Positions 10,337 to 23,926 of a DNA stretch of 64,000 bases are shown piece after piece. Source of the DNA: Anthostomella pinea (Eukaryota; Ascomycota; Sordariomycetes; Xylariales; Xylariaceae); the NCBI GenBank assembly GCA_963556695.1, contig CAUWAG010000018.1, forward strand, positions 992,001 through 1,056,000. The letters are read 5' to 3'. Under the pieces are notes generated by a model. The model saw only the letters and a program-made list of their open reading frames with translations. It did no database searches and was not told the DNA's origin. How positions within the stretch are numbered: position 1 is the stretch's first letter; each line of letters begins with the position of its first letter. A program made the position numbers and the translations under genes.

Positions 10337-11477
10337 CGTGACGGCGTTGGAGGTTCGGCGTGGATTACGGTGGTCGTGGATGGTAGAGGTTGGTGATGCA
10401 GTGATGATGGGAGGTAGAGTATGGAGGTAGCTTGACGGAAGTGCTACAAACAGATGGATTGAGAAGGCTGCTGCTGCTGTCGTAAGGTGAGGCTGCCTTC
10501 TGCAGCCTCCTACGAAACCCCGATAGCCCGGGTGAGCTTAGTGCCAGATTGGGGATAGCGTCATGCAGCAAGCACAGGCTTCGCTGTTGAGGCTGGAGCT
10601 GCCATAAGTGTGGCTGAAGCTCTAGATGCCAAGACATCACATAAATGACCCGTGAAGTTCAATGCTTCTTTGTATTTGGAATTGACCGGAGAAGAGGAAT
10701 GGTGTCGGTGCTGATGGAAACATGAGCTGGGATAATACAGTCAATGTTGACCAGGTCCTCCTTTGCTATTTGAGATAGTCGAAACACGTCGTGTAGATTC
10801 GTGAGGCTTTACGAAATAATAGCATGTACCCTCCCCCGGTCTATCCGCTTGCCCGAGCAATTCAAGCTTCATCAGGCTCAGTTTTCCGTCTGTTCTGTGT
10901 AAGCCCAGTATCACCGCAGCCCTGTGTCTTCAGCATCTGCTTTAGCATCTTTCTTCTTAGCATTAAATATGATGCACATGGGAACCTCGGCGGTCCAACG
11001 GGGAATCCCCAAGCCAAGAACCCAGGAACCTCGAGCTCGTGAGAAATAGCCGAGCTTCATGCTACAGACCAGCTTCCAGGCTTGGCGGGGAGATACCTAC
11101 GGCAGTCAGGGCGCCGGGGCGCTCGGGGCGGGTTAGCCGCTAAAGCGCTAAAAGCACAGGCGGCTCCCCACTGTCCAGCGGCCTGCAGCCACTCAGAAGC
11201 TCCAATTGGGTGATGCTGCAGCGGTGCCCCAGCTGCATTGGCGTGCATACCGGTACGTCGCGGGTTACAGCAAAGAAACATTTTTGTCGCAACCTGTTCT
11301 TGTTCCTTTCCATCCGCAGGCCCGACCTCGCACACCTCCCTTCGCCAGCCTTCAACCGTCGCGACGTAGACTTACTGTTCCTCCCCCTTTTCCTCCGCTA
11401 TACTATCCCTCGACCTCCGCTGCCATTCTCTACACTGCCTTGGTCACGCCAGTATCTAGCTCGAGCTTACTTTCACA
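10337..11477. promoter_or_regulatory. Divergent intergenic region between RPN8 and ADK1
   Basis: No gene is seen in these 1.1 kb. Both flanking genes start here and run outward. The 250 bases before ADK1 are very pyrimidine-rich, the usual form of fungal leaders of highly expressed genes. I did not recognise a proteasome-type control element with confidence. Confidence 0.5.
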
Positions 11478-12543
<1,066 letters not shown>

Positions 12544-14276
12544 GCTGAACAGCAACATGGACCCAGCGCTCCCTTCGATTCTAGATGGCCATCTCGAAGA
12601 GCTGGATAAGAGAGGGTGCACATCTTATGCGCGCTTGAAGTGCTGAATACGTGACAAATAAGATAGGACACCGCATGTCCGTCACATGGGCGTAAGGGGC
12701 ACGACTAACTTGCGGAATGGATTCAATACGGACAAAGGAGATGCGTTGGACTGCAACGATTGTATCATACAGATTCTTCGCACCGGCCTGTGTATGTACG
12801 ATGTTCAATGATGAGGCCGAAAAAAGACAGTTTGAACCTTTTGCGTCGAATTTCCCCCATGGACCGCTGCTCAAGCCGGTCTACGAAGTCAACACAGGTT
12901 GTAGACGCCCCAATCATGAAGCACGCTCCGACGTTCCACCGATATCCAGGTCAGCAAGACTTAGACCAACCACGTACTTGGACTGGTAACCTGGTGAGAG
13001 GCCCAGCTAGGTTTGCTTGATCGTCTACCTAGGCAGTACCGTCCTGTATTGCCTGCCCAACCTCCTGGTCGAAATAGCCAGTCACCAAACTGTCTATTTC
13101 TGACCTTTACTCACTTACTTCGTCCGCCCACGAGTGGATTCGAACCCCTTATTAGAGAAGTCCCGATTGCTCACTCAGGTGTGCGCACAGGATTATTCTG
13201 TCGAATCATTCACTTCGTTTTCAGAGCCCCTGACGAGCAGACTCGATCGGGCCTGCAGCGGGCCGACGACCGTCTGAGTCTGCTTTATTTCCAAGAAGCT
13301 TCTCCATATTGGAAGGTGCTACCTTACCTTACGCACAGTAGGAACCCCGCTGTATCAACGTCTCCTCTAGCCCTGGAGATTCCTCTCTCCAGCATCAATA
13401 CATACCACAATCAGCCATTTCACTTCGAACGTTATGCTGCTTTGTCTCTCAGAAAATCCCTTATTACATTCCACCTGGCAACATGTACGACAGGTAGAAA
13501 TACCGCCGCCCCCCGCACTGTCATTTCCGACCTATCTACTTCTTAAAGTAAGTATGGAACTGTGCCCGTTGAGAAAGACAGACAGACACCATCTATCTCA
13601 AGGGCAACGAACCTCGAAGCTGAAGGACCCAAGGTATCCAATCACACCGCGTTTGGACTGAGCCAGCTGTTCGTGCATACCTACGGTCAACACGTTTACC
13701 AACGAGTAAGCACCACTCTACCTCGCCTCCTATGTACGACGATATCGCAGGATCCACCTCCACCTACTTGCACGACAAAGTCGGCCGGATCGTCTCGTTA
13801 CGACTTGTCACTTCACCTATGCGTATAGGCTGTGCTCATTGCGATAAATCATAACAGCGCGTAGCCCCCTGAAGCCCTTACAGGCTACAGCCAAGGTAGG
13901 AGACCCACCGTGCCACCTTCAATGTTTCTCACTCATGCATGCATGTGGTTAGGCATATTGATATGCTACAGACCAGAAGGGTCTACTCTCCGAACCTTCC
14001 TTCTACAACTACCTCTTCAAAAACATCTTGCTCGCGCCATTATATCGAATTCGTTACGCTCTCGCTACATACAGCTTGGCTACAACTTGACTCCTTGTCT
14101 CAAGGTCTAGTTTGATCGACCTTTTCTTTAGTACCCCCTGAAGTTACTTGCACCGTCGTTTCGTCGTAGTTATGGCGCTGCGCTGCTTGTAATGTCATTC
14201 ACGCATCTTACTCACTCGCTCCAACACCCCAACACCCCAACAAGCGCCACTTCAGTAGCGACACAGGCAACGAGCC
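12544..14276. other. Intergenic, no gene recognised
   Basis: 1.7 kb between ADK1 and the HET relic. Open frames here lack domains and Met starts with coding character. A GGTTCGAATCC-like box on the minus strand near 13140 was tested as a tRNA and failed to fold. The left 150 bases should include the ADK1 3' end. Confidence 0.45.
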
Positions 14277-16217
14277 ATGCAGGCGCCTGCAGGTACACAA
14301 ACCCCTGCTCATCAGGCGGCAATAGCAAGGAGCCTTTACACGCCCATAAACGACTGGCAAATCCGGATCCTCACCATCCTCCCAGGAACTCTCGGACCAA
14401 TAAGCGCAGAGTTGAGCGTCGCCAATATCACTGAAGGCACAAGCATCTTATCTACTCCGTCAAGCGGCCCCTCCAGCTCGTCGAGCATCTCACCCGACTT
14501 GTCTAGCGGTGTCGTGCTTTGCGACAAGGACGTCCGGGTCGAGTACGATGCTCTATCGTACACATGGGGGGCTCCCGACTTTTGCCATCGGATACTGATC
14601 GATGGCCTTTCTTACTGCGTTACGGAGAACCTGTTTGATGCATTACGTCGGTTGCACCAGCTTACAGAGCCAGTATATCTTTAGGTGGATGCGCTGTGCA
14701 TCAATCAGCACGACCGGGTCGAGAGATCGTTACAAGTGCAGAAGATGGCACGCATCTACCAGAAGGCTAAAACTGTGCGAGTGTGGCTCGGTGAGCATGC
14801 GGACGGTTCCAATGAGGTATTTCATCACCTTGAGCACTATATTGGGTGTGATATGATCAAATATGATGGTTACTATGACTCTACCGAAGGACTGTTGAAA
14901 GCCATTAGCAGTATCGCGGCACGGCCATGGTTCCGTAGGATTTGGGTGAAGCAGGAAGTGTGCTTCGCTCACGAAATAAGAGTTCATTTGGCAGTTCCGA
15001 GACTGCATGGTCCACCTTCTGGGAGATCGGACCATTGGTGAAGCAACACGAGTATCGCGAGTGTCGCGAGCGTCGCGAGCGGGATACCCCGTCCCCGATA
15101 CCGCCCAAATCCTTGGACTACACATCCTCGACCGCCAGCCGATCTTGAGGTCTCTGACGGAATATCCGAATTAAGGGATGGGCTGAAGATGACAGACCAG
15201 TCCAACATCCTGGAACTCCTCAACCGAAGCACAAGCGCCGAGTCAAGCGATCCGCGTGACCGCATCTACGGCTTGCTGGGTATGTCGGATATCACCATAG
15301 GTGCATCCGACGGCCTCGTAGTCGACTACGAGACGAAGCGACCGGTCGATGTGTACAAGGATCTCATGATATATCTCATCCACCGCTACGGTCTTGTTCG
15401 GATGCTTTACTTGGATACCACTTTTGGGGGAAAGCTCGACGAAGACGAGCTGCCCTCGTGGGTGATTGATTGGCGAAGAAGTACCGGTTGGCTACAAGAC
15501 CCGTTGCGCAGCCCCTGGGAGGATTTGAGTTTTTTGCGCTTGCGGGAGTTTCCAAAGACGCAGATAGACAGTGCATGCCTTGCCATCACTGGAGACACAT
15601 TACAGCTCTGGGGCGAATGCGTCGGTGTCATTGTATCTCAGACGGAGAGCCGGGTCCACTCAAGAGACGTCGGCCCTGACCGCCCGAAATCTCTCTTGAA
15701 AGCAATGATGAAGAAAGTTCGTTCTTCCGGCGCTCGGGCAATGGGCCGGACCTCAGGCGCGGAAGCAGAAGCGGAAGCGGTGCGCGATGGCCCTGAGCCT
15801 GAACATCACCCCCGGCCGCTGGGTTCCCGGAAGGTGGAATTCTCAGAAGCCAAGCGCGTGGCCGTGCAAATGCGCTCGGGGGACGGATGGCCGGACTATG
15901 CAACCCCGAAGGAGTTCTATGGGCGGTTCGTCACATTGTGGGGAGGGCAACTTCACCCCCTTGATTGGCCTAGTGGACCGGGTCCCTTTTGGAAAGCGTC
16001 GGAGGACTCGAAAGAGTTTTGTTCAATGTGGGTGGCCCCGATGACGGCGCAAGCGGGCGACGAAGTTGTGTTGTCCCCTGGAAGCCCACTCCCTCTGATT
16101 CTTCGACCCGTGGCGTTGGGGGGCTCGTCGTCTTCTTCTCTCCGCTATAGATTTGTTGGCCCGACCATGTTCGTGGGGTCGAAAACATGTATGGAGCGAA
16201 AATGTTCGAGGTTTTAA
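14277..16217 (+). pseudogene. HET-domain (heterokaryon incompatibility) gene, disrupted
   Basis: The frame opens at ATG 14277 and shows the HET signature in order: IRILTILPG, YDALSYTWGAP, then VDALCINQHDRVERSLQVQK, YQKAKTVRVWLGEH and RPWFRRIWVKQEV. Three lesions are visible. First, TAG at 14682-14684 stands exactly where the family has Trp in the LW(I/V)DALCINQ motif; TGG to TAG is a CpA transition on the other strand. Second, near 14988 the frame shifts: after EIRVH the family-like continuation FGSSETAWSTFWEIGPLV lies one frame over, as from loss of one T. Third, the original frame is regained before about 15180 (DQSNILELLNRST, DPRDRIYGLLGMSD), by a second shift or an unresolved intron. The C-terminal 340 codons to 16217 are open. 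HET genes trigger cell death on fusion of unlike hyphae; this copy can make at most a truncated N-terminal piece of about 135 residues. Confidence 0.8.
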
Positions 16218-18436
16218 GGCGTTGGGTGCTTTCGCGGCGGCCTGTAGATTTGGAGCAGAAGTTGTTGAAGTAGTATAGTTAGTAGTAGGTGGCCCTGGAG
16301 TCATATTGCACTACATTGACTACTTACAGCCTGTCTGTACGGTCTCGTCGTCTTGTACGATGTCTTCTCTGCATCGGTTTCGGCTTCGTAATCCTGTCTG
16401 TCATCTTGGTCTCGTGCTGGGCATTGCCGTATGTCATTGGACTTGTCGGGACTCGCTTCATGCCGCTAGCTACTGTTGCTCGCGAACCAGGCGTGGCTGT
16501 CGGCTTTTCAGGGCGCCTGGTATTTGGGCATATTGTGCGCGCCGAGGGTGGTGTCTGTCCATCATCCACGAGACACGGTCGCCGACTGAAGGCACCACCA
16601 CTCTGTCAGTAAGTTACCTACGAGCGGGCCTACCAACCAGACAGATCAAAAAGGCACCAGCATGGATTGGGATCGCAGTCGACGGCCCTGACCTCGGGCC
16701 TGTCATATCCCTTGCCGATGCTACCATGACCACGAGAGGGCTGTCCATCATTCATGTAACTACCTGGCAAGAGCACTTCATGTGGTGGACGGCGTGGCTG
16801 GGATGAGCACGAGAAGGCTGCTCATTATTCACATAACCACCTGCATGTTACGTCTTTGTTTGCGTCCTCTGACGTTTGGTGTCTCCCTTTACTGTTTTGA
16901 GTCTCGACTACTGCGCGCTAACCGTGGGGGATTATCGTTTTCTTAGACTGTGCGGCCTTCCTTTGTGGTCCTGGACGAAGATAAATAAACACCACGCACG
17001 CAGGTGCCCGGGTTGTTGCCTAGCACGTGGTTCCAGGGGGAGTGGGACTTGGAGGAAAAGTCATTATCCTAGAGATCCTGATCGGGCCCGAAAGTCTTGA
17101 GCAGTAATCTAAACCTCGGAGCAACTTGGGCGAGATCGTGTGTAAAAGGATAGGGGACCCTTCGTCATTAGGGAGAAGGTTGCATGGAAATCATTCAAAT
17201 TGACGAATGTGAACGGAATGGTAACAGATAGATACGAGTATCATGAGGACGCATTGGAGGTTTTTGTGCATAGGGCCTAGGATGGGCCACCTGAGGACCG
17301 TTCAGGGCTGCGTGGAATCGGGAAGACAGGCAGTGAGGGAGACGAGACGACTATGAACGACGATTAGTTGGGCCAAAAGTCGACTTAGATTCGATTCCTC
17401 TCAGCGCTAGCTTCATCTCCACGAGTCTCTCCCAGCAAAGAGTGCAAACGCATTAGAAGAACAGAAGGTCGCTATGCAGTACGAACGTGCTCTTACGACG
17501 AGTACGTAACGATGTTGATAACGCTGTAACTAATCCCGAGAAGGCAGCAAAATACAGGAACAGAGAGGAGGACGAATCACCGGAGGACGAATCATCGCAG
17601 GACGAGTCATCGAAAATGGATGATACTACGATGGATCATGAAGTTGCTGCACAGGCATCCCACGGTACATGACAGGGAGTGGAGATGCCGGGAAGGCAGG
17701 GCCAAATGCCCAGGTTGAGCTGATGAACGTCAGAACCTGGATCATCCCGTCTTGACCGTCAGGAACGGAGAGGGGGCTACAGTACTTTGTTATGACGTGA
17801 CGTGAGTATCGTATCTTATAGTAATCAACTGGAGCCTCGTGCTCCTGCCCACAACCCAACATGTATACATAGGTGATGTGATGTATCCAAGACTATTTCA
17901 CGAACTAACTAGTGTATAACTTGAGCATCCATTGCCGCCTGTACCTGCAAAGAAGTCATATTTTATATTGAGGGACACTCGCTCGTAAGAGCGCAGTTTC
18001 GCAGGCATACATAACAAGACACAACCATTGATCTGAACAGCAATTTCACTTCAATTCTCGCAAAACCGTACCATGCCACACATGGGCTGGCTACCTACAT
18101 AAAGTCGGGGTGTAATCTACACATATATATAGAGAAGAGAGACGTATCCGCATTGCTTAATCTTCATCGTCGAAGTCGATACTGCCTACGCCCGGGTTAT
18201 ATATATAAAACTTGGTATAGGAAGAGACGTAATGAAGCGGGGCTCGCCCCCGTCGTGGTATCAAAGCGCATCAAGGGAGTATGTAAGCGACATTCGTGCA
18301 GCAAAGCACCAAGCCTGTCATGAGGTTAGGTCGCAGCGTGTCAAGCCACAACTGTGCGTCGGTCGGGTTTATATCAGGCCTGAAGTTCCTATCTCCGAGG
18401 CGTAGCTGGCAAGATATCAGTATAGGTCCGGCATCA
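16218..18436. other. Intergenic, no secure gene
   Basis: 2.2 kb. A plus-strand frame at about 16335-16612 encodes one strong hydrophobic helix (LCIGFGFVILSVILV, WALPYVIGLVG) but lacks an ATG in front of it, so I do not call a gene. A short acidic repeat, DESPEDESSQDESS, is encoded near 17570-17615 in a frame of 61 codons. Otherwise nothing stands out. 18100-18436 contains AT-rich microsatellite-like tracts (repeated TATA) that may be part of the 3' end of the Hook gene. Confidence 0.4.
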
Positions 18437-21400
18437 TCACCGGGATGAAGCGTTCGTAGCTGTAAGGATAGGATATCCCGCCCGCCCAAGAGCAAAGAGG
18501 GACTCGATCCACTCACCGTTGACCATCTGCCGCTGCTTGTTCAACCAGCTCCTCGGTACCTCATTGCGTCTTTGCAACACGACGTGGTTACTCTGCAGCC
18601 TGCTCGAGAGATCGTACCATGCAGTAGCGATCATTGCATTTTCGCGCTGCAAGTTCTTAATGACCTGGTCGGACTGGGCCTGCGGATGTTGTTTAGCATA
18701 TCACTCGCACGATTTCCTCGACCGAGAAAAGCTGTCATCACAGGGAATGTATATACATGATTGTGCCAACAGGAGAGAGAGAGACAAGAGTACACTCTAT
18801 AGACATGGTAAAGTGGCAAAATCTGCAACTGGCATTCATGTCCGGCTTGAACGTCGGACGCATTATATCTAAAATTTTGACCAAGAAAACTTCACATACC
18901 TTCTGAGCACCAGGATCCGAGCCAGCGCGGACGGCTTTGAGGGTCCTCTCGAGTTCGCGATTCTTGAGTTCCGCTTGCTCGTATTGCTGTGTCGAACACC
19001 ACTAGTCAGCTCACATCCTCTCAAAATACTAGCAGAAAAACCAGAGGCCCCAGCCACTCGACCTCTTGTTCACTGGACTACCAGTGTACTGGCGCTCCGG
19101 GATAGAGGGCGCCGGGGACGCAGCACTCATCCGGCTTGGGGAGTTATATCCCGACATGCCTGAGACGATGCTGACGTCCGCGGAAGAGCCGCCACCACCA
19201 CGGAGGCTCATCTTGGAAACGGGGCGGTCTGGCAGGCTGATGGACCCATCATCCTCCATCTGGTAGGGGTAGAAACCACTCTCTGGCTGCTCCTTGTTCC
19301 CGGACCACGGGTAGAAGGCCTCCCACATGGATCGACGCTTGACGTCCACATCCACGACATCTGCATCGTCGCGATCGCTAGACGAGCTCGAAGGAACCTG
19401 ATTCGAAGAAACCTGACTCACCTGCTGTAGCTGCCTATACTTTGTTCGGAGCTTCTCCATCTTCTCGGATTGCTTGATGCTATCCGTACTGATGGAGTGC
19501 CCGTCGGCTGCCTTCTGCAACTCAAGGTTGGCTTGCTCGGCCTCACGGCGAAGTTCGTCTTTGTCGATGAAGGCGGTCAGGAGTTGCTTCTGCATGGCTT
19601 CCGACTCGTCCTTCAGTGACTTGTACTTCTTTCTCTCCGCGTCGAGTTCGGCACGGAGAGAAACCGCAAGCATCCCGTCGGTAATCTTGAGCTCGGCCAG
19701 GGCATCCATACTGGACTTCTCGACCGCATTGACTTTTTCCGCGTTGTCAGCATCTTCGTCATTCATGTAGTAATCCAGCAGAATAGCCTTACAGTCGCCC
19801 CGGGCCTCCAACAAAGCCCGGTCTTTGTCTGCAAGCTGCTGCTGGAAGGCTTCGAGCTGCCTTTCGAGGTGCCTGGATCGACCCTGTTCGGCGAGGACCT
19901 GCGTCCGCAGATTCGAATACGCATCTTCTCTGAAGTAATCTGACATCAGCCACTTTGTGTCCGGGGCAACGTCATAGCACGCCTGAATCGCTCTGACTAA
20001 CCCATCTTTGCCCATGTTCTGGATAAGCGCATCGAGCTGTTTTTGGCCAACGGTGAATCTCTCGAATATCTCGTTGTACTTGTCCTGCAGAGACTGACGA
20101 GAAGCGCGCAGGTCTTCCATCTCTTGGATAAGTTGACCCTTTTCAGTCTCCGTTCCAATGCTGCTCTTGAGGACAGCGTTCTCCGCTTGAAGACGCTGCA
20201 CCTCAAGACTAGCCATGGCGGAGACGGCGTTGGAGGATCCGCTCAGCTCATCTTCAAGGGAAGTTGGGGCAGGTCCTATGGAGTCGCTCGTAACAGCCGA
20301 GGGATCCAGCATCATGACTTTCTCTCGAAGGTCTCGGAAGACCGCCTCGTCCAGCTGGGTTTGCTGCTCTAGGCCGCTCAGTTGCAGCTTCAACTCGTTA
20401 TTCTGGGAAGTCAATATGAGCTTTTGCTCTCTCATATTGGCAATGTCGAGCTCGTATGCCTGCATCTTGGAACTGTATGCCTCGGTTTCCCGCCTCAAGG
20501 CCTCGATTCGTAGCATCGACTGTTCGAGCTGCGTGTAGGCTTTGGTGGAATCCAGCTTCTCGTTCCGCATGTTCTCAAGCTCGGCCTGCAAGTGCTTGTT
20601 TGCTTCAACCTTCTTCCTCAGGTTGTCAGCCATGTTAGCCCTCTTGGAAAGTTCTTCATTGTGGGATCGGAGTTCTTGATTTTCGTCAAGCAAAGACTCT
20701 ACTTTCTTCGCAGTGGCCTCGAGACGAGCCTTGTCTTTGATGAGCCTATCCCTCTCTTCGGACAAGAAGTTTCTCTCGTTCTCCAAGTTCGCGATCAGTG
20801 TGTCGCCCTCCTTGAGCTGGCGTTGGAGTCGATGCCTGTCGAAGTTACCAGCCTCTGTCTCTATCTGCTTGTGCATCTGCTCGTTCTCGTCTTGAACTTG
20901 CTCGTGCTTTGTCACGAGCTCGTCGTAGTTATCTTGCAGACGGTCCAGCCGTATTTTCAAGCCGCCAGCCTGTCTCCGGGCATCATCAGCCTCACGCTTC
21001 AAGTCAGCAACTACGGCCTCGTGCGCAAGGTCAGCATCCTTGTGTGGCGAGCTACTGCTGACAGTGTCGTCACTGTCGGGCACGCCCGCCAGTTGACCAA
21101 GCTTGGCGTCGACCTCCTGTATGATCCCGTAGGCAGCTCCTTGACATGTCCGATCGAGGCGCATGATCAAGCTGACATATCGGTGGTTGTCGCCTTCACT
21201 TTTCAAGGTAGCATACAAGAAAGCGACGAGGATCTGGCAAAGAATCTTAGCTAGTGGCTGGGGCAATCTTTGCGAGTGACTGGTGAGAGGGTTGGCTGTA
21301 TAGGACTGAGAAGAGGCGGAAGACGACGAAGACGAGGGTCGCGAAGAAGTATTCACCTCGAACATGCCGGTCTTGGTAGGCTCCCTGTCTAGTGCCTGGA

Positions 21401-21802
21401 AGTCGATCCTCTTGATTAGAGGCTCGAGGACGGGACACTGACGCCTCGCAAAGTCAATCAACCCCATATGTATGATGTGCATATTCCTCCTCTTCTGGTC
21501 ATCGCCAGCAATGGAGGCGGCGAGACTTTGTTCGAATCTCGTGGGGTTGTATTTGGGATCTAGTATTTCGAGGAGCAGAGAGAAGAAGGCGCCGTCGAAG
21601 AGGTTCTCGGGTTTCTTGACTTTCAGTGTGGTTTCCCGCCCGTCCGGGAGGAGCGTGAGCATGGCGTCAGCCTAGAGGAACTCAGAAGTTAGCAAGTGCT
21701 TCAAGACCCAGGTACGACAAGGAAATGGGGCGTTGGAGGAGAGTTACATACCCATTGGAGCAGGGCGGACTGGGTAGCCTGGGAGTTGATTGAAGATATC
21801 AT
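18437..21802 (-). CDS. Hook-family dynein adaptor (HookA/Hok1-like)
   Basis: Exon 1 is 21802-21752 (MISSINSQATQSALLQW), exon 2 starts at 21671 (ADAMLTLLPDG) and stays open for about 880 codons. It has the Hook N-terminal domain (FFSLLLEILDPKYNPTRFE, HIIHMGLIDFARRQCP; residues about 1-170), then long coiled coils (about 225-560 and 640-790), then an acidic/Ser-rich region with WEAFYPWSGN. Further downstream, 18986-18900 encodes coiled coil QYEQAELKNRELERTLK and 18679-18517 encodes NLQRENAMIATAWYDLSSRL and VLQRRNEVPRSWLNKQRQM, the conserved C-terminal block. The last intron (GTGAGT to TTACAG) ends in a seven-residue exon with TGA at 18437; it is a multiple of three and free of stops, so retention would also be readable. 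The junction from exon 2 (open to GLWFFC and a stop at 19029) into 18986 could not be closed with a canonical donor in the right phase. Hook links early endosomes to dynein through FTS/FHIP. Confidence 0.85.
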
Positions 21803-23305
21803 CGCGCCAGTCGATGTCTGGATGTTGGTGGTGTTAGCGGGTTGGGGATGGGAACGAAAGCTCTCGAAATGCGAGTGCTGGAGAAGAGCTAGTGCTACAA
21901 CTGGGAGATGGTTGTTAGTCGAGAGGGCTGGCTGTCGTGAGTCGGGGTAGGTGTTAAGTCGCCGGGACTATTGTTGTGTCTTGTGTATAAAAGAGCGTAG
22001 TTGATGTTTTTGATGTTCTTGACGGATGGTGGTGAATCAAAGCGTTTTGGGGGCCGGCGCCGAGGCAAAGAAGTAGTGATCTGATCACAAAGATTTGTCG
22101 CCGTTCATTGTCGCGCAGAATAGGGATTGTTCACACGACAGTAAAGCGTATTGTCCCGAGCAGTGGTTTGTCTGGCGTTGGTGAAAGAAGCTCTAGGCCG
22201 CGGCGGTTCGAGTCGACGTAGCAGCTGCTGGAGGTGCAATTGGACTTGGGCGGCAGGTGAGGTTGTCGCAACCGCACCGGCGCGGGAGACAGCCATTGGG
22301 CCCGTGGCCGCCGAGCAGCACATGCATGTGCCTGCAGGGATCTTACATGCGCTAGATGCGCTAGCGCCGCAGCTCATAGATGATAGGGGTGCCGCTTACA
22401 GGGGAGCAGGGGTTCCAGGGTGTCTGACAGCCAGCTGCCAGCTCGAGCTTCGATCCTTGAAGCTCATGACTTCAATGTTCGAGATGGTTGATCCTGCTTT
22501 GTCGTGCATGAACTCCCGAAGTCCTCAAATGTCACTCCCGCCACGGCTTTGTCTAGCCCTCGATCATCGTTCCCGAGCCGTGTGTTGATTTTGATTAATA
22601 ACGTAAAGAACGCAATTGCATCATTACTTTCTTTCAAGCGAGTCGCCCAGGTGTCAAGTCTAGAGCTACGTGTCGTACCTATTTATATACAGTTCCATCT
22701 CTCACAAAGAGTCTCTTCCAACGCAATGCTTCTAGATCCAGTGCCTATTTCCATCCACATAGACTTCTATAGGGTTAACAAGTAACCCGTATCCCTCATG
22801 CCTCACAGGCCAACAGCATATGTCGGACCAGTCTGCCAGCTGCCAGCTTCGAGTCGTTGGTCATTGGTCAAGGCATGGCGGACGACGATATGTGTAATGC
22901 TGGTCGACGTTGCATCGTGCGTTTGCCTTTGTTTCACCTTATATCCGACCAATGTGACGCTATCCGACCGGCATATCCGCTCTGTTCTGCTTGTAGACAG
23001 CCCACTAAGGCAGAGAGGGCTTGAGTCGCATGTGCGCGGATTGTCTCCCGCATAAAGCTAAGCTCAGATCTTAGGAGGGGCCGAGGGAAGGAAAGCTATC
23101 CCTGAGTGTCTTGACTGCATTCAGCGGGCCGATCCCTAGATTTCCCGCTTACGGTATTTGGCGGTGCGAAGGCTTGCCTCGCCTGTTACTCACGTATGTA
23201 TTCTGAGGTCTTCGTGGAGTCAAGTCGTAAGACCTAAGAACCACATTGCCATGGTGCCGTGAAATCATATAACATGAGAAGGAATCCCAATTATACCAGT
23301 AACAC
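21803..23305. other. Intergenic, upstream region of the Hook gene
   Basis: 1.5 kb without a recognisable gene. The first part next to 21802 is the presumed promoter and leader of the Hook gene. No repeats or RNA genes were recognised until the MITE-like element begins at 23306. Confidence 0.45.
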
Positions 23306-23675
23306 TAAACGAATAGGGCCCGATTGACCAATCACAGCGCGTGAATTTTGCGGTCGGCCCCACTAAATCTCAACACCATCACCTCTATCACCACCATAAC
23401 CACCACCACGACTACCACGGCGCTCTCAAGGACATATTTACAGATAGAGGGCTCGCACCGCCCCCCAAACCCCCGGAAAACCCTAATCACTAACTCTAAC
23501 CCTAATCACGTCGTTACCCGGCCCGATCACGTCGTTACCCGGCGATTTCATAGTAAGTACCTTTGGTTTGGTAAGAAACGCACGCAAACTGAAGTACTTG
23601 CGATGTGGTAGGCGGTGCGCAGCCAATTGAGTGGGCGGGATAGCTTCCGGATTGGGTTAGGGCCCTATTCGTTTA
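23306..23675. mobile_element. MITE-like element with 16-bp perfect terminal inverted repeats
   Basis: The left end TAAACGAATAGGGCCC (23306-23321) is the exact reverse complement of the right end GGGCCCTATTCGTTTA (23660-23675). The outer bases allow two readings of the target duplication: TA on both sides, as in Tc1/mariner-type elements, or ACT on both sides (23304-23306 and 23675-23677). The interior of about 340 bp codes for nothing recognisable, as in a non-autonomous element that would depend on a transposase elsewhere. Inside are an 18-bp direct duplication and two copies of a CCCTAATCAC motif. It lies between the Hook promoter and the 3' end of the MDR gene. Confidence 0.6.
23505..23543. 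repeat. 18-bp direct repeat inside the MITE-like element
   Basis: ATCACGTCGTTACCCGGC occurs at 23505-23522 and again at 23526-23543, a 21-bp period. Just upstream, AACCCTAATCAC occurs at 23479-23490 and again from about 23498, giving telomere-like CCCTAA units. Confidence 0.7.
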
Positions 23676-23926
23676 CTGTACGGGTCTTATTTGTTTAGAT
23701 TTACTGCAATTATACGGAACGACTCAAGCAGCTCTATGGCGGCCACATGTTCGCTGACTTTCTCGTACCCCACCGCCCTGCACGTAAGCATAGGCGCCCG
23801 GAAGCGAAGGATGGCTACTCAACGTCTGACAGTCGATCTCATTGGATTCTACCACTCCGCAATCCAACTTGCGATTTGAAACTCCCAACTTCCATCGAAG
23901 ACTGGATGTACATTCACTACAGCCCC

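Noticed and set aside
13130..13230. GGTTCGAATCC-like polymerase III B box on the minus strand, possible tRNA
   Set aside because: The bases around it do not pair as a T arm and no acceptor or D arm could be placed.
16289..16612. Plus-strand frame with a strong hydrophobic helix, possible small membrane protein
   Set aside because: No ATG before the helix, no paired splice sites and no family recognised.
17487..17672. Small acidic protein with DESPEDESSQDESS repeat
   Set aside because: Only 61 codons, low complexity, with no conserved feature and no clear start.
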